Assembly: GCF_014841565.1 (NCBI RefSeq)
Contig: NZ_JACYUD010000001.1
Location: 62,001-126,000, forward strand
DNA length: 64,000 nt
Direction: 5' to 3'
From: Rhizobium sp. CFBP 8762
Lineage (GTDB): Bacteria; Pseudomonadota; Alphaproteobacteria; Rhizobiales; Rhizobiaceae
The notes below the pieces were generated by a model. It was not told the DNA's origin, did no database searches, and worked only from the letters and a program-made list of their open reading frames with translations. The translations under genes were made by a program, and so were the position numbers. Shown here in pieces: positions 49,316 to 58,664 of this stretch. Numbering within the stretch: position 1 is the stretch's first letter; every line of letters starts with the position of its first letter.

Positions 49316-50287
49316 TCACCAACGCAGCAGGACAGCACCCCACGTAAAGCCGCCACCCATAGCCTCGAGCAGAACAAGATCGCCTTGTTTGATGCGACCG
49401 TCACCCGCTGCGACAGCCAGAGCCAGAGGAATAGAAGCGGCAGACGTGTTGCCGTGCTGATCCACCGTGACCACAACCTTTTCGAGCGGAATACCCAGTT
49501 TTTTGGCCGAACCATCGATGATGCGGATATTGGCCTGATGGGGTACCAGCCAGTCGACGTCATCCGCCGTGGTTCCGGTCGCCTCGAACGCAGCCTCAAC
49601 CACATCGGTGATCATGCCCACTGCATGCTTGAACACTTCACGACCCTGCATGCGCAACTGGCCAACAGTGCCCGTTGTGGACGGTCCACCATCGACATAC
49701 AGCTTTTCTTTATTGGAGCCATCAGAGCGCAATTTGGTGGTCAGTACGCCACGGTCGGCAATGGTGCCTTCACCTTCAACGGCCTCCAGAATGATCGCGC
49801 CAGCGCCATCACCAAACAAGACGCAGGTCGTACGGTCGGTCCAGTCCAGAATACGCGAAAATGTCTCTGCGCCAATCACCAGAACGCGCTTGGCCAGACC
49901 GGTGCGAATGTAAGCATCTGCAGTCGTAAGCGCAAAAACGAAGCCCGAACAGACCGCCTGAAGATCAAACCCCACGCCGTGCTTCATGCCCAGCCGATGC
50001 TGGATATTGACCGCTGTTGCGGGAAATGTGTTATCCGGTGTAGAGGTCGCGACGATGATGAGGTCGATATCGTCAATCATCAGTCCGGCGCGATCCAGCG
50101 CCTCACGCGCGGCAGCCTCCCCCAGAGATGCCGTGGTTTCCCCCTCGCCTGCCAGATAGCGCTGGCGAATGCCGGTTCGCTGAACGATCCACTCATCGGT
50201 GGTATCGACCATGCTTTCCAGTTCCTGATTGGTGACCACACGGGCCGGAAGGCTGGAGCCGAACCCGCGAACGACTGATCTGATCAT
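49316..50287 (-). CDS. fabH: 3-oxoacyl-ACP synthase III
   Basis: A 323-residue condensing enzyme that starts fatty-acid synthesis from acetyl-CoA and malonyl-ACP. The catalytic triad is Cys113 ([11 protein letters not shown]), His ([11 protein letters not shown]) and Asn ([14 protein letters not shown]). The start overlaps the plsX stop as ATGA, so the two lipid genes are translationally coupled. Confidence 0.97.
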   Translation of the reverse strand: MIRSVVRGFGSSLPARVVTNQELESMVDTTDEWIVQRTGIRQRYLAGEGETTASLGEAAAREALDRAGLMIDDIDLIIVATSTPDNTFPATAVNIQHRLGMKHGVGFDLQAVCSGFVFALTTADAYIRTGLAKRVLVIGAETFSRILDWTDRTTCVLFGDGAGAIILEAVEGEGTIADRGVLTTKLRSDGSNKEKLYVDGGPSTTGTVGQLRMQGREVFKHAVGMITDVVEAAFEATGTTADDVDWLVPHQANIRIIDGSAKKLGIPLEKVVVTVDQHGNTSAASIPLALAVAAGDGRIKQGDLVLLEAMGGGFTWGAVLLRW

Positions 50288-51345
50288 GACTGCACCTCGC
50301 TCATGCCATCTGTCGTGTCCTCAGTTGAGCGCAGTGCATGGTATTTTTTGAGATCGTTTTCGATTTTGTCTTTGAGCCCGTTGCGAACCATGTCGTAGCC
50401 GACATCAATCGCTGCGGCAAAGCCCTCGGCATCCGTACCGCCGTGGCTTTTGATAACAATGCCGTTCAGGCCCAGAAACACACCGCCATTGACCTTGCGC
50501 GGGTCCATCTTCTCCCGAACGCGGTCGAATGCGCCCTTGGCCAACACGTAACCGATCTTGGCCATGAGCGTGCGCGACATGGCGGCGCGCAGATATTCCG
50601 CGATCTGGCGGGCGGTACCCTCGGCGGTCTTCAGGGCGATGTTGCCGGAAAACCCTTCGGTCACCACCACATCCACCGTCCCCCGGCCAATATCGTTGCC
50701 CTCGACAAAGCCGAAATATTCAAAATTATCCGGGTTCATCTCGCGGATGAGGCGACCTGCCTCTTTGACATCGTCCTGACCCTTCACCTCTTCCACGCCA
50801 ACATTGAGCAGGCCGATGGTCGGCTTATCGGTTTCAAACAGCGCCCGGGCCATCGCCCCGCCCATCAGGGCAAAATCAACGAGTTGCTGGGCGTCCGCAC
50901 CAATGGTAGCGCCCACATCCAGAACGATGCTTTCCCCCTTAAGCGTCGGCCAGATGGCGGCAATTGCCGGTCTCTGAATGCCGCCCATCGTGCGCAGGCA
51001 GAACATCGACATCGCCATCAGCGCACCCGTATTGCCCGCAGACACGGCAACGTCCGATACACCCGCATTGATGGCATCGATGGACTGCCACATGCTCGAC
51101 TTGCCACGCCCGCGGCGCAATGCCTGGCTCGGCTTTTCGTCCATTGATACGGCCAGCTCGCTGGCGTGGAATGTGCTGTTTTTCTTCAGGGCAGGATACT
51201 GGTCCAGCAGCGCCAAACAGTCGGCTTCCAGTCCATAGAGCAGAAAACGAATGTCGGGATGACGCTCCAGCGCTTTTGCAGCACCGGGAATGACGACCTG
51301 GGGACCGTAATCGCCACCCATGACATCGAGAGAAATTCTGACCAC
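50284..51345 (-). CDS. plsX: Phosphate acyltransferase PlsX
   Basis: A 353-residue soluble enzyme that makes acyl-phosphate from acyl-ACP for phospholipid synthesis. It begins [25 protein letters not shown] and contains [26 protein letters not shown]-like [19 protein letters not shown] and [17 protein letters not shown], all PlsX marks. The likely start is GTG 51345 with AAGGA upstream, because the conserved protein begins there; 21 further codons are open to 51408. Confidence 0.96.
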   Translation of the reverse strand: MVRISLDVMGGDYGPQVVIPGAAKALERHPDIRFLLYGLEADCLALLDQYPALKKNSTFHASELAVSMDEKPSQALRRGRGKSSMWQSIDAINAGVSDVAVSAGNTGALMAMSMFCLRTMGGIQRPAIAAIWPTLKGESIVLDVGATIGADAQQLVDFALMGGAMARALFETDKPTIGLLNVGVEEVKGQDDVKEAGRLIREMNPDNFEYFGFVEGNDIGRGTVDVVVTEGFSGNIALKTAEGTARQIAEYLRAAMSRTLMAKIGYVLAKGAFDRVREKMDPRKVNGGVFLGLNGIVIKSHGGTDAEGFAAAIDVGYDMVRNGLKDKIENDLKKYHALRSTEDTTDGMSEVQS

Positions 51346-51491
51346 GCGTCTTTTGTCCTTTATACTGGCCGTAGGCGCGACTGCGCTTAAGGGGTCGTTC
51401 GGCCACACCCCCGTATATGTGGAAGACCGTTAAAACTAGCGTTTTTTAAGGAGGCCTCAACTCAATTTGTCAATATTCTGTAATATACAGC

Positions 51492-52046
51492 CTACTCGTC
51501 TTTCTTCAAAGCCTTTAACGCGGCAAACGGGTTGCGCCTTTCATCGTCGGCTTGCGTGCTTTCAATGTGCCCGGAAAACACCGCACCTTCCTTGCGCGGA
51601 TAGGGATCGATGGCCAAAGCCGCATGCTCTGCCACCACATCGCCCACATCAATCGTGTCGCCCACGAACGTATCCGGCAGATCCGGCCCTTCCGGGCTCA
51701 GGATCATCTCGCCGGAATCATTGGCGGCAATGCGCGCCAACCGCGACCCTTCGGGCACCAGAACGACATCCAAAGGCTCGTCAATAAAGGATTCCACCGG
51801 CTCAAGTGTCACGACGCAAGCTTGAACGATGTGCGCCTTCACGTGCCCACGAATCTTTACGCCATCCTTTTTCCAGCGCGCCATGTGAAGTTCCGCCGAA
51901 AGATCCTTGACCGCCAGCACATCCCACGTTGCGGCAACCGCTGCGCATTCTCTTTCATCGGCCGCCAAACGCACATCCACCGCATTGGCAGACAGGTTGG
52001 CGATTTTCACCGGGTAAGAAAAAGGTGGTCGGTCACTCGCAGTCAT
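51492..52046 (-). CDS. DUF177 (YceD-like) protein
   Basis: A 184-residue protein of the DUF177/YceD family. It has the central HIVQACVVTLEPVESFIDEPLDVVLVPEG, where the Cys and Pro pattern resembles YceD, and the tail KEGAVFSGHIES...RRNPFAALKALKKDE ending in the family's conserved NPFAAL motif. In many bacteria it lies near rpmF/plsX and is linked to 23S rRNA or L32 assembly. No rpmF is seen here. GAGGA precedes the ATG. Confidence 0.85.
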   Translation of the reverse strand: MTASDRPPFSYPVKIANLSANAVDVRLAADERECAAVAATWDVLAVKDLSAELHMARWKKDGVKIRGHVKAHIVQACVVTLEPVESFIDEPLDVVLVPEGSRLARIAANDSGEMILSPEGPDLPDTFVGDTIDVGDVVAEHAALAIDPYPRKEGAVFSGHIESTQADDERRNPFAALKALKKDE

Positions 52047-52079
52047 CGAAGGGGTCCTCTTAAAGCGGTCAAGTCCGGT

Positions 52080-52619
52080 TCATACACCGGCAGCAGACAA
52101 GCGCAACTGGCCAATTTCAATATCCGCTTCATCCACAAGTTCAAGAGAAGCCTCGCAGGCTACCAGATAGATGGCGAGCGGCAGCATATCGGGCGCAGGC
52201 TCGGCATCCGGATGGAAGTTGCGCGCCAGCGCCAGCGCGAGTTCATCGACATCGCGGCGCTCCAGTGCCTTGGCATAGGCTTCCAGCCGCCCGTAGAACA
52301 TGCCTGCCAGTTTCTTCATGCGTTTAGGAACGCTCATATCGCCAACGCCAAGCTCCCGGATCGAGTGGTCGATATCCTCGAAAAAGGCGTCGATAATGGC
52401 CTGCGCAATCTCCTGTCCAGCGCGCTCAGCCCTGCGCGTGCGGCGAAAATACAGAATCAGGACTGCCGACAGCATTTCAAACCGGCCCATGACGGTATCC
52501 GGCACACCGAGATCCGTATAGAGGAAGGGCTGCCGCGCGGCGCTCGTCAACAGCTCGTATTGCGATTTCACAATTGCGCTGTTGTTATTTTTTTTGCCGA
52601 ACAGACCAAAAATCATCAT
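52080..52619 (-). CDS. Ubiquinol-cytochrome c chaperone family protein
   Basis: A 179-residue all-helical protein of the CBP3/UbiCC chaperone family, which helps assembly of cytochrome b in the bc1 complex. Family signatures are YTDLGVPDTVMGRFEMLSAVLILYFRR, QAIIDAFFEDIDHSIRELGVGDMSVPKRMKKLAGMFYGRLEAY and ALARNF. It starts with ATGATG and is divergent from bamE; the stop lies 33 bases before the DUF177 start. Confidence 0.87.
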   Translation of the reverse strand: MMIFGLFGKKNNNSAIVKSQYELLTSAARQPFLYTDLGVPDTVMGRFEMLSAVLILYFRRTRRAERAGQEIAQAIIDAFFEDIDHSIRELGVGDMSVPKRMKKLAGMFYGRLEAYAKALERRDVDELALALARNFHPDAEPAPDMLPLAIYLVACEASLELVDEADIEIGQLRLSAAGV

Positions 52620-52753
52620 AATGCCTAGGTTCTAACGCTTCAAAATGCGGATGAAACGTCCAAGTGTTGTTGCATGACGGCGCAAGCTGGTCTACCCAAG
52701 CAAGCACCAATTGCAATGGCACACCTGCCACCGCCACCTCAAGGGAGATGTCG

Positions 52754-53245
52754 TTGAAGAAACGGTATTTCAAGTCAGACATGAAATTGCTGAAAAGTGT
52801 TGTCGTCGCTGCCGGCCTCTCAGGCATCGTTCTTACGGGTTGCACCACCGGCGAAGTGCTCAATCAGGGCTACGTTGTGGATCAGCAAACGCTGGACCTC
52901 GTTCCCGTGGGCTCCAGCCGCGAGCAGGTTCTGCTGTCGCTCGGCACACCGTCCACAACGGCAACGTTCGACAACGAAGTGTTCTACTACATTTCCCAGA
53001 AGCGTACCCGCCCTGTGGCTTTCATGAAGCCCAAGCTGGTGGAACAGTCCATTCTGGCCATCTACTTCGACAAGGATGGCGTTGTCAGCCAGCGCGCGCA
53101 CTATACGCTGCAGGATGGCAAGGTGTTCGATATGATTTCCCGCACCACACCAACGGGCGGCAAGGACCTGACCTTCCTTGGCCAGTTGTTGAAGGGCGGC
53201 GCCAACCCGGCCAACATGGTTAAGAACGCGCTGGGCGGCAAATAA
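52754..53245 (+). CDS. bamE: Outer membrane protein assembly factor BamE (SmpA/OmlA)
   Basis: A lipoprotein of about 163 residues and part of the BAM complex. It has a signal peptide with lipobox (VVVAAGLSGIVLTGC) and the SmpA/OmlA fold (GYVVDQQTLDLVPVGSSREQVLLSLGTPSTTATFDNEVFYYISQ). The SD AAGGGAG (52741-52747) fits TTG 52754 at six bases; ATG 52748 would be too close, and ATG 52781 (MKLLKSVVV) is a further option. Divergent from the bc1 chaperone gene, a linkage usual in rhizobia. Confidence 0.9.
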   Translation: MKKRYFKSDMKLLKSVVVAAGLSGIVLTGCTTGEVLNQGYVVDQQTLDLVPVGSSREQVLLSLGTPSTTATFDNEVFYYISQKRTRPVAFMKPKLVEQSILAIYFDKDGVVSQRAHYTLQDGKVFDMISRTTPTGGKDLTFLGQLLKGGANPANMVKNALGGK

Positions 53246-53264
53246 CCCACCAGTATCCGTATCA

Positions 53265-53299
53265 GAAACCCGCACTGCGCTCGGCACTGCGGGTTTTTT
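53265..53299 (+). terminator. Terminator of bamE
   Basis: The stem AACCCGCA/TGCGGGTT encloses a GC-rich loop and is followed by six T residues, 20 bases after the bamE stop. Confidence 0.85.
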
Positions 53300-53305
53300 A
53301 TTGCC

Positions 53306-53380
53306 TTAAGCATTTCCAGTAAAAATGCGTAGCGGTTTTACGTCCGGACAATGCGTCAAACACACAGGGAGAGTGTTTTC
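53306..53380. repeat. Putative rhizobial intergenic mosaic-type repeat
   Basis: Between bamE and hppA lies a stretch with GCATTT (53310-53315) and its inverse AAATGC (53323-53328), followed by GCGGTTTTACGTCCGGACAA and TGCGTCAAACACACAGGG. This string of short blocks looks like a repeat family I recall in Rhizobiales intergenic regions. Only one copy is in the window, so it cannot be proved here. Confidence 0.4.
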
Positions 53381-53412
53381 GCGTTTCGAAGAAAGGCGGA
53401 AAGACTCTGAAG

Positions 53413-55551
53413 CTAGCTTGCCAGAACCGCCAGCAGCAGCAACGCCACGATATTGGTGATCTTAATGGCAGGATTGACGGCTGGCCCGGCGGTGTCCTTG
53501 TAGGGATCACCAACCGTGTCCCCGGTCACGGATGCCTTGTGCGCCTCCGAGCCCTTCACATGGCGCGTTCCATCCTTGTCGACAAAGCCGTCTTCAAAGC
53601 TTTTCTTCGCATTGTCCCATGCGCCCCCGCCCGACGTCATGGAAATGGCAACGAACAGGCCGTTGACAATAACGCCCAGCAACGAGGCTCCAAGAGCCGC
53701 AAAGGCGGACGCCTTCGATCCTGAAATCAACAGCACACCGAAATACACCACCAGCGGAGCCAAAACCGGTAGCAACGAAGGCACGATCATTTCGCGAATT
53801 GCCGCTTTCGTCAGCATATCCACCGCGCGCTTGTAATCCGGCCTGTCCCGCCCTTCCATAATTCCGGGTTTTTCGCGAAACTGGCGACGGACTTCCTCCA
53901 CCACCGCAGCCCCTGCCCGGCCGACGGCCGTCATGGCGATGCCGCCAAACAGATAAGGAATCATACCGCCAAAGATCAGGCCCGCCACCACGTATGGGTT
54001 TGATAGGCTGAAGGAAATTGCGCCTACATCGGCGAAATAGGGATACTGATCGCCATTGGCTGCGAAATAGGCGAGATCGTTTGAATAGGCTGCAAACAAA
54101 ACCAGTGCGCCAAGGCCAGCCGACCCAATGGCATAGCCTTTCGTCACCGCTTTGGTGGTGTTGCCCACGGCGTCCAGCGCATCGGTTGAGCGGCGAACTT
54201 CCGGCGGCAAGCCCGACATTTCGGCGATACCACCGGCGTTATCGGTAACAGGCCCAAAGGCATCCAAAGCAACAATCATTCCAGCAATGCCGAGCATGGC
54301 CGTGACAGCTATGCCCGTGCCGAACAGACCGGCGAGCTGGTACGTGGACAAAATACCGCCGACGATGATGATGGCAGGCAAGGCGGTCGATTCCAGCGAG
54401 ACCGCAAGCCCCTGAATGACGTTGGTGCCGTGCCCGGTCACCGACGCCTGTGCGATGGAGTTGACCGGTCGCTTGTTCGTGCCGGTATAATATTCCGTCA
54501 CGACCACGATCAACGCGGTGACGATCAGCCCGACGATGCCGCAGGCAAACAGCCGCGTGCCGGTAATCTCCTGCCCCTCGACCACGCCAATGCTGCCCCA
54601 GCCGATGCTGAGGCTGGTTGCCAGTGCCAACCCGACGATGGAGAGCAGGCCGGTCACAATCAACCCTTTATAGAGCGCGCCCATGATGGAGCCGTTGCTG
54701 CCCAAACGGACGAAGAAAGTTCCGGCAATAGAGGTCAGGATGCAGGTGGCGCATATGACGAGCGGGAACACCATGGCCATCGCCAGTGCCGGTGTTCCGG
54801 CAAAAAAGATCGAGGCCAGCACCATCGTTGCGACAATGGAAACGGCATACGTCTCGAACAGGTCTGCTGCCATCCCTGCACAATCGCCAACATTATCGCC
54901 CACATTATCGGCGATGGTGGCGGGGTTGCGAGGATCATCCTCCGGAATGCCCGCTTCAACCTTGCCAACAAGATCGCCACCGACATCCGCACCTTTGGTG
55001 AAAATACCGCCACCGAGACGGGCAAAAATGGAAATCAGCGATGCGCCAAAGCCGAGCGCCACCAATCCATCAATAACCGTGCGGGCACCGGGCGCATATC
55101 CCATGCCCTCGGTTAGCACCGTGTAGAAAACAGAAACGCCCAGCAGCGCAAGACCGGCAACGAGCAGGCCGGTAATGGCACCCGACTTGAAGGCGATATC
55201 CAGACCCGATGCAAGGCTGACGGAGGCCGCCTGTGCGGTGCGCACATTGGCCCGCACGGACACATGCATGCCGATAAAGCCCGCAAGGCCAGATAGAATC
55301 GCGCCAAGCGCAAACCCGATAGCTGCCGTTACCGACAGCAACGCCCATGTTCCGGCAAAGACGATAACGCCGACGACGGCGATAGTCATGTATTGACGTG
55401 CGAGAAACGCCTGTGCACCCTCACGAATGAATCCTGCAATTTCCTGCATCCGGGCATTGCCCTGATCTGCCGACAATACGGACCGCGTGGCCCATGCCGC
55501 ATAGGCCAGAGACACCAGTCCGCATAGTATAACGCCCAGTAAAATGGTCAT
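53413..55551 (-). CDS. hppA: Membrane-bound proton-translocating pyrophosphatase
   Basis: A 712-residue integral membrane protein with about 16 helices that couples pyrophosphate hydrolysis to proton export. The substrate motifs are [54 protein letters not shown], then [14 protein letters not shown], and the C-terminal [16 protein letters not shown]. The Lys in [13 protein letters not shown] is the residue that marks the potassium-independent subfamily, where the potassium-dependent enzymes have Ala. The gene has no visible partner gene. Confidence 0.95.
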   Translation of the reverse strand: MTILLGVILCGLVSLAYAAWATRSVLSADQGNARMQEIAGFIREGAQAFLARQYMTIAVVGVIVFAGTWALLSVTAAIGFALGAILSGLAGFIGMHVSVRANVRTAQAASVSLASGLDIAFKSGAITGLLVAGLALLGVSVFYTVLTEGMGYAPGARTVIDGLVALGFGASLISIFARLGGGIFTKGADVGGDLVGKVEAGIPEDDPRNPATIADNVGDNVGDCAGMAADLFETYAVSIVATMVLASIFFAGTPALAMAMVFPLVICATCILTSIAGTFFVRLGSNGSIMGALYKGLIVTGLLSIVGLALATSLSIGWGSIGVVEGQEITGTRLFACGIVGLIVTALIVVVTEYYTGTNKRPVNSIAQASVTGHGTNVIQGLAVSLESTALPAIIIVGGILSTYQLAGLFGTGIAVTAMLGIAGMIVALDAFGPVTDNAGGIAEMSGLPPEVRRSTDALDAVGNTTKAVTKGYAIGSAGLGALVLFAAYSNDLAYFAANGDQYPYFADVGAISFSLSNPYVVAGLIFGGMIPYLFGGIAMTAVGRAGAAVVEEVRRQFREKPGIMEGRDRPDYKRAVDMLTKAAIREMIVPSLLPVLAPLVVYFGVLLISGSKASAFAALGASLLGVIVNGLFVAISMTSGGGAWDNAKKSFEDGFVDKDGTRHVKGSEAHKASVTGDTVGDPYKDTAGPAVNPAIKITNIVALLLLAVLAS

Positions 55552-55657
55552 TCCGTTTTACCCTCCGCAACGGCCATCCGCCTCCTCGCGGACTAAAGCC
55601 ACGGCGAGAGTGCGGCGCAGGGCACGCCGCGTCAAGCCCACAATTCCGGCCTGTCCA

Positions 55658-56896
55658 TTAGGCTGAAGCGATGTGGGCTTTGAGCCTCTGGCTCTTAAGT
55701 TCAATGACGACCAGCAGGAGGCACACGAGCGTGATTGGCCAGACAACGAAGTTGAGTGCGTCCCAACCATAGGCCGTCAATACCTTGCCGGAGGCAAAGG
55801 AGGACAGGGCCACGAAGCCAAACAGAAAGATATCGTGGAAACCTTGCACCTTGTCGGCCTCGGCGGGCCGATAGCTGGATGCAACAATGGATGTTGCGCC
55901 GATGAAGCCGAAATTCCAGCCAATACCGAGCAGGATCAAAGCGCCCCAGAAGTTCCACAGCGCCAGACCCGCATGGGCAACAGCCGCGCAAACCATCAGG
56001 AGAATCAGACCGGCGGCGACAATTTTCTCTGCACCAAACCGGGCAATCAGCATGCCGGTAAAGAAGCTCGGCGCAAACATAGCGAGCACGTGCCACTGAA
56101 TGCCGAGCGTTGCCAGATCCGAGGAAAAGCCGCAATCATTGACCATGGCCACCGGTGCGCCCGTCATCAGAAAGGTCATGATGGCATAGCTTGCAACGCC
56201 GCAGATCATGCCGGTCATAAACCGCCGCCTGAGCACGATGTCTTTCAGGGGACGCGGTGTTTGCGCGGCATCATGCACATTCGTTGGCCGCAATTCCGGC
56301 AATTGCAAAAACGCAAAGATCGCAAGGGCAACCAGACTGACCGGAATCAACGCGATAAAGGCCCCGGCAAACTGCACGGGTGCGAACATATCCTTTGCAA
56401 GGATAACCAGTTGCGGCCCAAGCACAGCCGACACCACGCCGCCCGCCAGAATCAGCGAAATCGCCTTTGATTTGAAGAAGGACGGCGACGCATCGGCGGC
56501 TGCGAACCGGATTTTCTGCACAAACCCGCCACCCACGCCCACCAGCATGAGGCCGGCAGCAAAGAGCCAGAAGCTTGAGAGAAACAGTGCGATTGCCGCA
56601 AGCGCACCGCCACTGGCGGTGACCAGCGCGCCGATCATGAAGCTGGTTTTTCGCCCGAACAGGCGGGCCAGAATGGCGATAACAACGATACCGATTGCCG
56701 TGCCGATATTGAACCCGGTGAGCGGCGCGGTCGTCAGCGATTTGTCAGGCCCGAGCAGGGAATATCCGACAATACCACCGGCTGAAAACACAATCGGCGG
56801 AGCAGAGCCCAGAAGCGCCTGGGCTGCTGCCAAAAGATAGACGTTACGGCGGGCCAAAGGAAGTTGCTCATCCAGTCTGGTGCTGCCGTGTGTCAT
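55658..56896 (-). CDS. MFS transporter
   Basis: A 412-residue transporter with twelve hydrophobic helices. The MFS loop between helices 2 and 3 appears as ARLFGRKTSFMIG, and the second-half counterpart as ARFGAEKIVAAG. ATG 56896 (MTHGSTRLDEQLP) lies 7 bases after the nusB stop, so it is probably read with ribH-nusB; a longer open frame would overlap nusB. The substrate is unknown. Being in a riboflavin operon, a flavin-related substrate is a guess without direct support. Confidence 0.82.
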   Translation of the reverse strand: MTHGSTRLDEQLPLARRNVYLLAAAQALLGSAPPIVFSAGGIVGYSLLGPDKSLTTAPLTGFNIGTAIGIVVIAILARLFGRKTSFMIGALVTASGGALAAIALFLSSFWLFAAGLMLVGVGGGFVQKIRFAAADASPSFFKSKAISLILAGGVVSAVLGPQLVILAKDMFAPVQFAGAFIALIPVSLVALAIFAFLQLPELRPTNVHDAAQTPRPLKDIVLRRRFMTGMICGVASYAIMTFLMTGAPVAMVNDCGFSSDLATLGIQWHVLAMFAPSFFTGMLIARFGAEKIVAAGLILLMVCAAVAHAGLALWNFWGALILLGIGWNFGFIGATSIVASSYRPAEADKVQGFHDIFLFGFVALSSFASGKVLTAYGWDALNFVVWPITLVCLLLVVIELKSQRLKAHIASA

Positions 56897-56903
56897 GAGT
56901 AGC

Positions 56904-57386
56904 CTATTTTTGAGCGGGGGTGCGAACCTGTTTTGCGATACGATCCAAAACCGCGTTGACGAGTTTCGGCTCTTCGCCATCAAAGAAAGCCTGAGCGATC
57001 TCGACATATTCGGTAACGATCACGGCAATCGGAACGTCCTTGCGCTCCAACAGCTCGAATGTACCGGAGCGCATGATGGCACGGACCGTGCTGTCCAGCC
57101 GCGACAGCGCCCAATCGTCCTGCAACGCCGTTCCAATCAACGGATCCAGCTTGCGCTGGTCGCGTACCACACCCGCGACAATGGACCGGAACCATGAAGC
57201 ATCGGCCTTCAGATACGTCTGGCCATCCATTTCCTGACCGAGACGGAAGGTCTCGTATTCGGTAACGATTTCCAGCACGCCGGTGCCGCCGATATCCATC
57301 TGGTACAGCGCCTGTACGGCAGCAAGCCGCGCGGCGCCGCGCTGGTTCGCTGGTTTAACTTCGCGTTCGACAGGAGGCTGTGTCAC
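56904..57386 (-). CDS. nusB: Transcription antitermination factor NusB
   Basis: A 160-residue all-helical factor that binds boxA RNA with S10 in rRNA antitermination. The family start is [20 protein letters not shown], and the C-terminal RNA/S10 surface includes [34 protein letters not shown]. The start is GTG 57386, overlapping the ribH stop as GTGA; longer open frames run through ribH and are not used. The ribH-nusB pairing is conserved in many bacteria. Confidence 0.95.
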   Translation of the reverse strand: MTQPPVEREVKPANQRGAARLAAVQALYQMDIGGTGVLEIVTEYETFRLGQEMDGQTYLKADASWFRSIVAGVVRDQRKLDPLIGTALQDDWALSRLDSTVRAIMRSGTFELLERKDVPIAVIVTEYVEIAQAFFDGEEPKLVNAVLDRIAKQVRTPAQK

Positions 57387-57844
57387 AGGTCGCCTCCCAG
57401 TTTGGCTTTGATGGCAATCATCGTCAGTGCCGCGCGGGCAGCAAAACCGCCTTTGTCCTTCTCGGAGCGGCGGACGCGCGTCCACGCTTGGTCTTCGTTC
57501 TCGACAGTCATAATACCGTTGCCGATGCACAGGCTTTCACTGACGGTCAAGTCCATGATCGCGCGGCTGGATTCGTTGGCGACAATATCGAAATGATAGG
57601 TCTCGCCACGGATCACCATGCCAAGTGCCACATAACCATCGTAGATCACGCCACCATTGTCGGCACCGTCCAGTGCCATCGCGATGGTGCCTGGAATTTC
57701 GAGTGCGCCGGGCACAGTTACCACATCATAGGTTGCGCCAGCCGCATCCAGAGCTGCGCGCGCGCCATCGAGAAGCGCGTCGGCCATAGCGTCATAGAAG
57801 CGGGCTTCCACAATAAGAAGATGTGGATTGGGAGGAGTTGCCAT
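57383..57844 (-). CDS. ribH: 6,7-dimethyl-8-ribityllumazine synthase
   Basis: A 153-residue lumazine synthase that condenses ribitylaminouracil with 3,4-dihydroxy-2-butanone 4-phosphate. Active-site segments are [38 protein letters not shown] (with the catalytic His) and [15 protein letters not shown]. The C-terminus is [19 protein letters not shown]. It starts a three-gene unit with nusB and the MFS gene, separated from ribE by 193 bases. Confidence 0.96.
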   Translation of the reverse strand: MATPPNPHLLIVEARFYDAMADALLDGARAALDAAGATYDVVTVPGALEIPGTIAMALDGADNGGVIYDGYVALGMVIRGETYHFDIVANESSRAIMDLTVSESLCIGNGIMTVENEDQAWTRVRRSEKDKGGFAARAALTMIAIKAKLGGDL

Positions 57845-57938
57845 AGATCACCTGTTTGAAGTGCCGAAGCGTTCGACAAGTCGGCGTCAAACCATGCTTG
57901 GCCGCCGATGGCAAGTTATTTCCTGACGTTACAACGCC

Positions 57939-58032
57939 GCGCGTCAAACATGACGCGCAAAGGACGCTACAACATTTTCAATTTCTGCATGATTTTATCC
58001 TCAAATTGATTCCGATTTAAGGAATCATGCAG
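57939..58032. repeat. Two-hairpin intergenic element, probably a mosaic repeat
   Basis: Perfect arms GCGCGTCA/TGACGCGC around AACA (57939-57958) are followed by AAAGGACGCTACAACATTTT and a second inverted repeat, CTGCATGATT (57985-57994) with AATCATGCAG (58023-58032), enclosing ATCCTCAAATTGATTCCGATT. The layout resembles RIME-like elements of rhizobial intergenic DNA. It sits between ribE and ribH and separates the two rib units. Copy number elsewhere cannot be tested here. Confidence 0.5.
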
Positions 58033-58037
58033 TCTCT

Positions 58038-58664
58038 TCAAGCGCCCGCTTTTTGCGCCGCCGGAAACTCCGCCAGCCGTGCTGCATACCGTGCCATGGT
58101 GTCCACTTCAAAGTTCACCCGGTCGCCGGGCTGGCGCTGCCCCCAGGTCGTCACTTCCAGCGAATGACGAATGAGAAGCACATCAAACTCTGTACCCTTC
58201 ACGGCATTGACCGTCAGCGATGTCCCGTCCAGCGCCACAGAGCCCTTGGGGGCTACGAATTTTGCCAGATGCTCTGGCGCGCGCAGGCGAAAGCGTGTCG
58301 CCTCACCCTCCTGCTCGACCGCAACAATCTCAGCGGTCGAATCGACATGGCCGGACACGAGATGGCCGCCGAGTTCATCACCAATCTTGAGCGAGCGCTC
58401 CAGATTGATGGGCGTTCCTTCCGCCCATGTGGAAATGGTCGTCAGCCGCAAGGCCTCTTCCCAGGCTTCGACCTCAAACCATTGTGCATTGCTGTCGGCA
58501 TCGGGCAGCGCCGTCACCGTCAGGCAAACGCCGGAACATGCAATGGATGCGCCTATATCGATACTCTTGGGATCATAGGCCGTTGCGATGCGCAACCTGA
58601 TACCGTGATCGAGTGGCGACACAGCTTCGACCCGGCCCACGTCGGTGATGATTCCCGTAAACAT
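58038..58664 (-). CDS. ribE: Riboflavin synthase, alpha subunit
   Basis: A 208-residue enzyme that dismutates lumazine to riboflavin. It has two lumazine-binding repeats: MFTGIITDVGRVEAVSP with ACSGVCLTVTAL, and the second with GHVDSTAEIVAVEQEG and SVALDGTSLTVNAV. The ATG is directly adjacent to the ribD stop (TGAATG). The stop lies 6 bases after the repeat element, so the end of the transcript is probably there. Confidence 0.96.
   Translation of the reverse strand: MFTGIITDVGRVEAVSPLDHGIRLRIATAYDPKSIDIGASIACSGVCLTVTALPDADSNAQWFEVEAWEEALRLTTISTWAEGTPINLERSLKIGDELGGHLVSGHVDSTAEIVAVEQEGEATRFRLRAPEHLAKFVAPKGSVALDGTSLTVNAVKGTEFDVLLIRHSLEVTTWGQRQPGDRVNFEVDTMARYAARLAEFPAAQKAGA

Noticed and set aside
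57384-57530. Upstream extension of nusB
   Set aside because: The 48 extra codons lie within ribH in another frame; the GTG overlapping the ribH stop is the natural start.
57845-58037. FMN riboswitch in the ribE-ribH gap
   Set aside because: None of the conserved RFN blocks are seen; the structure there is explained by the two-hairpin element.
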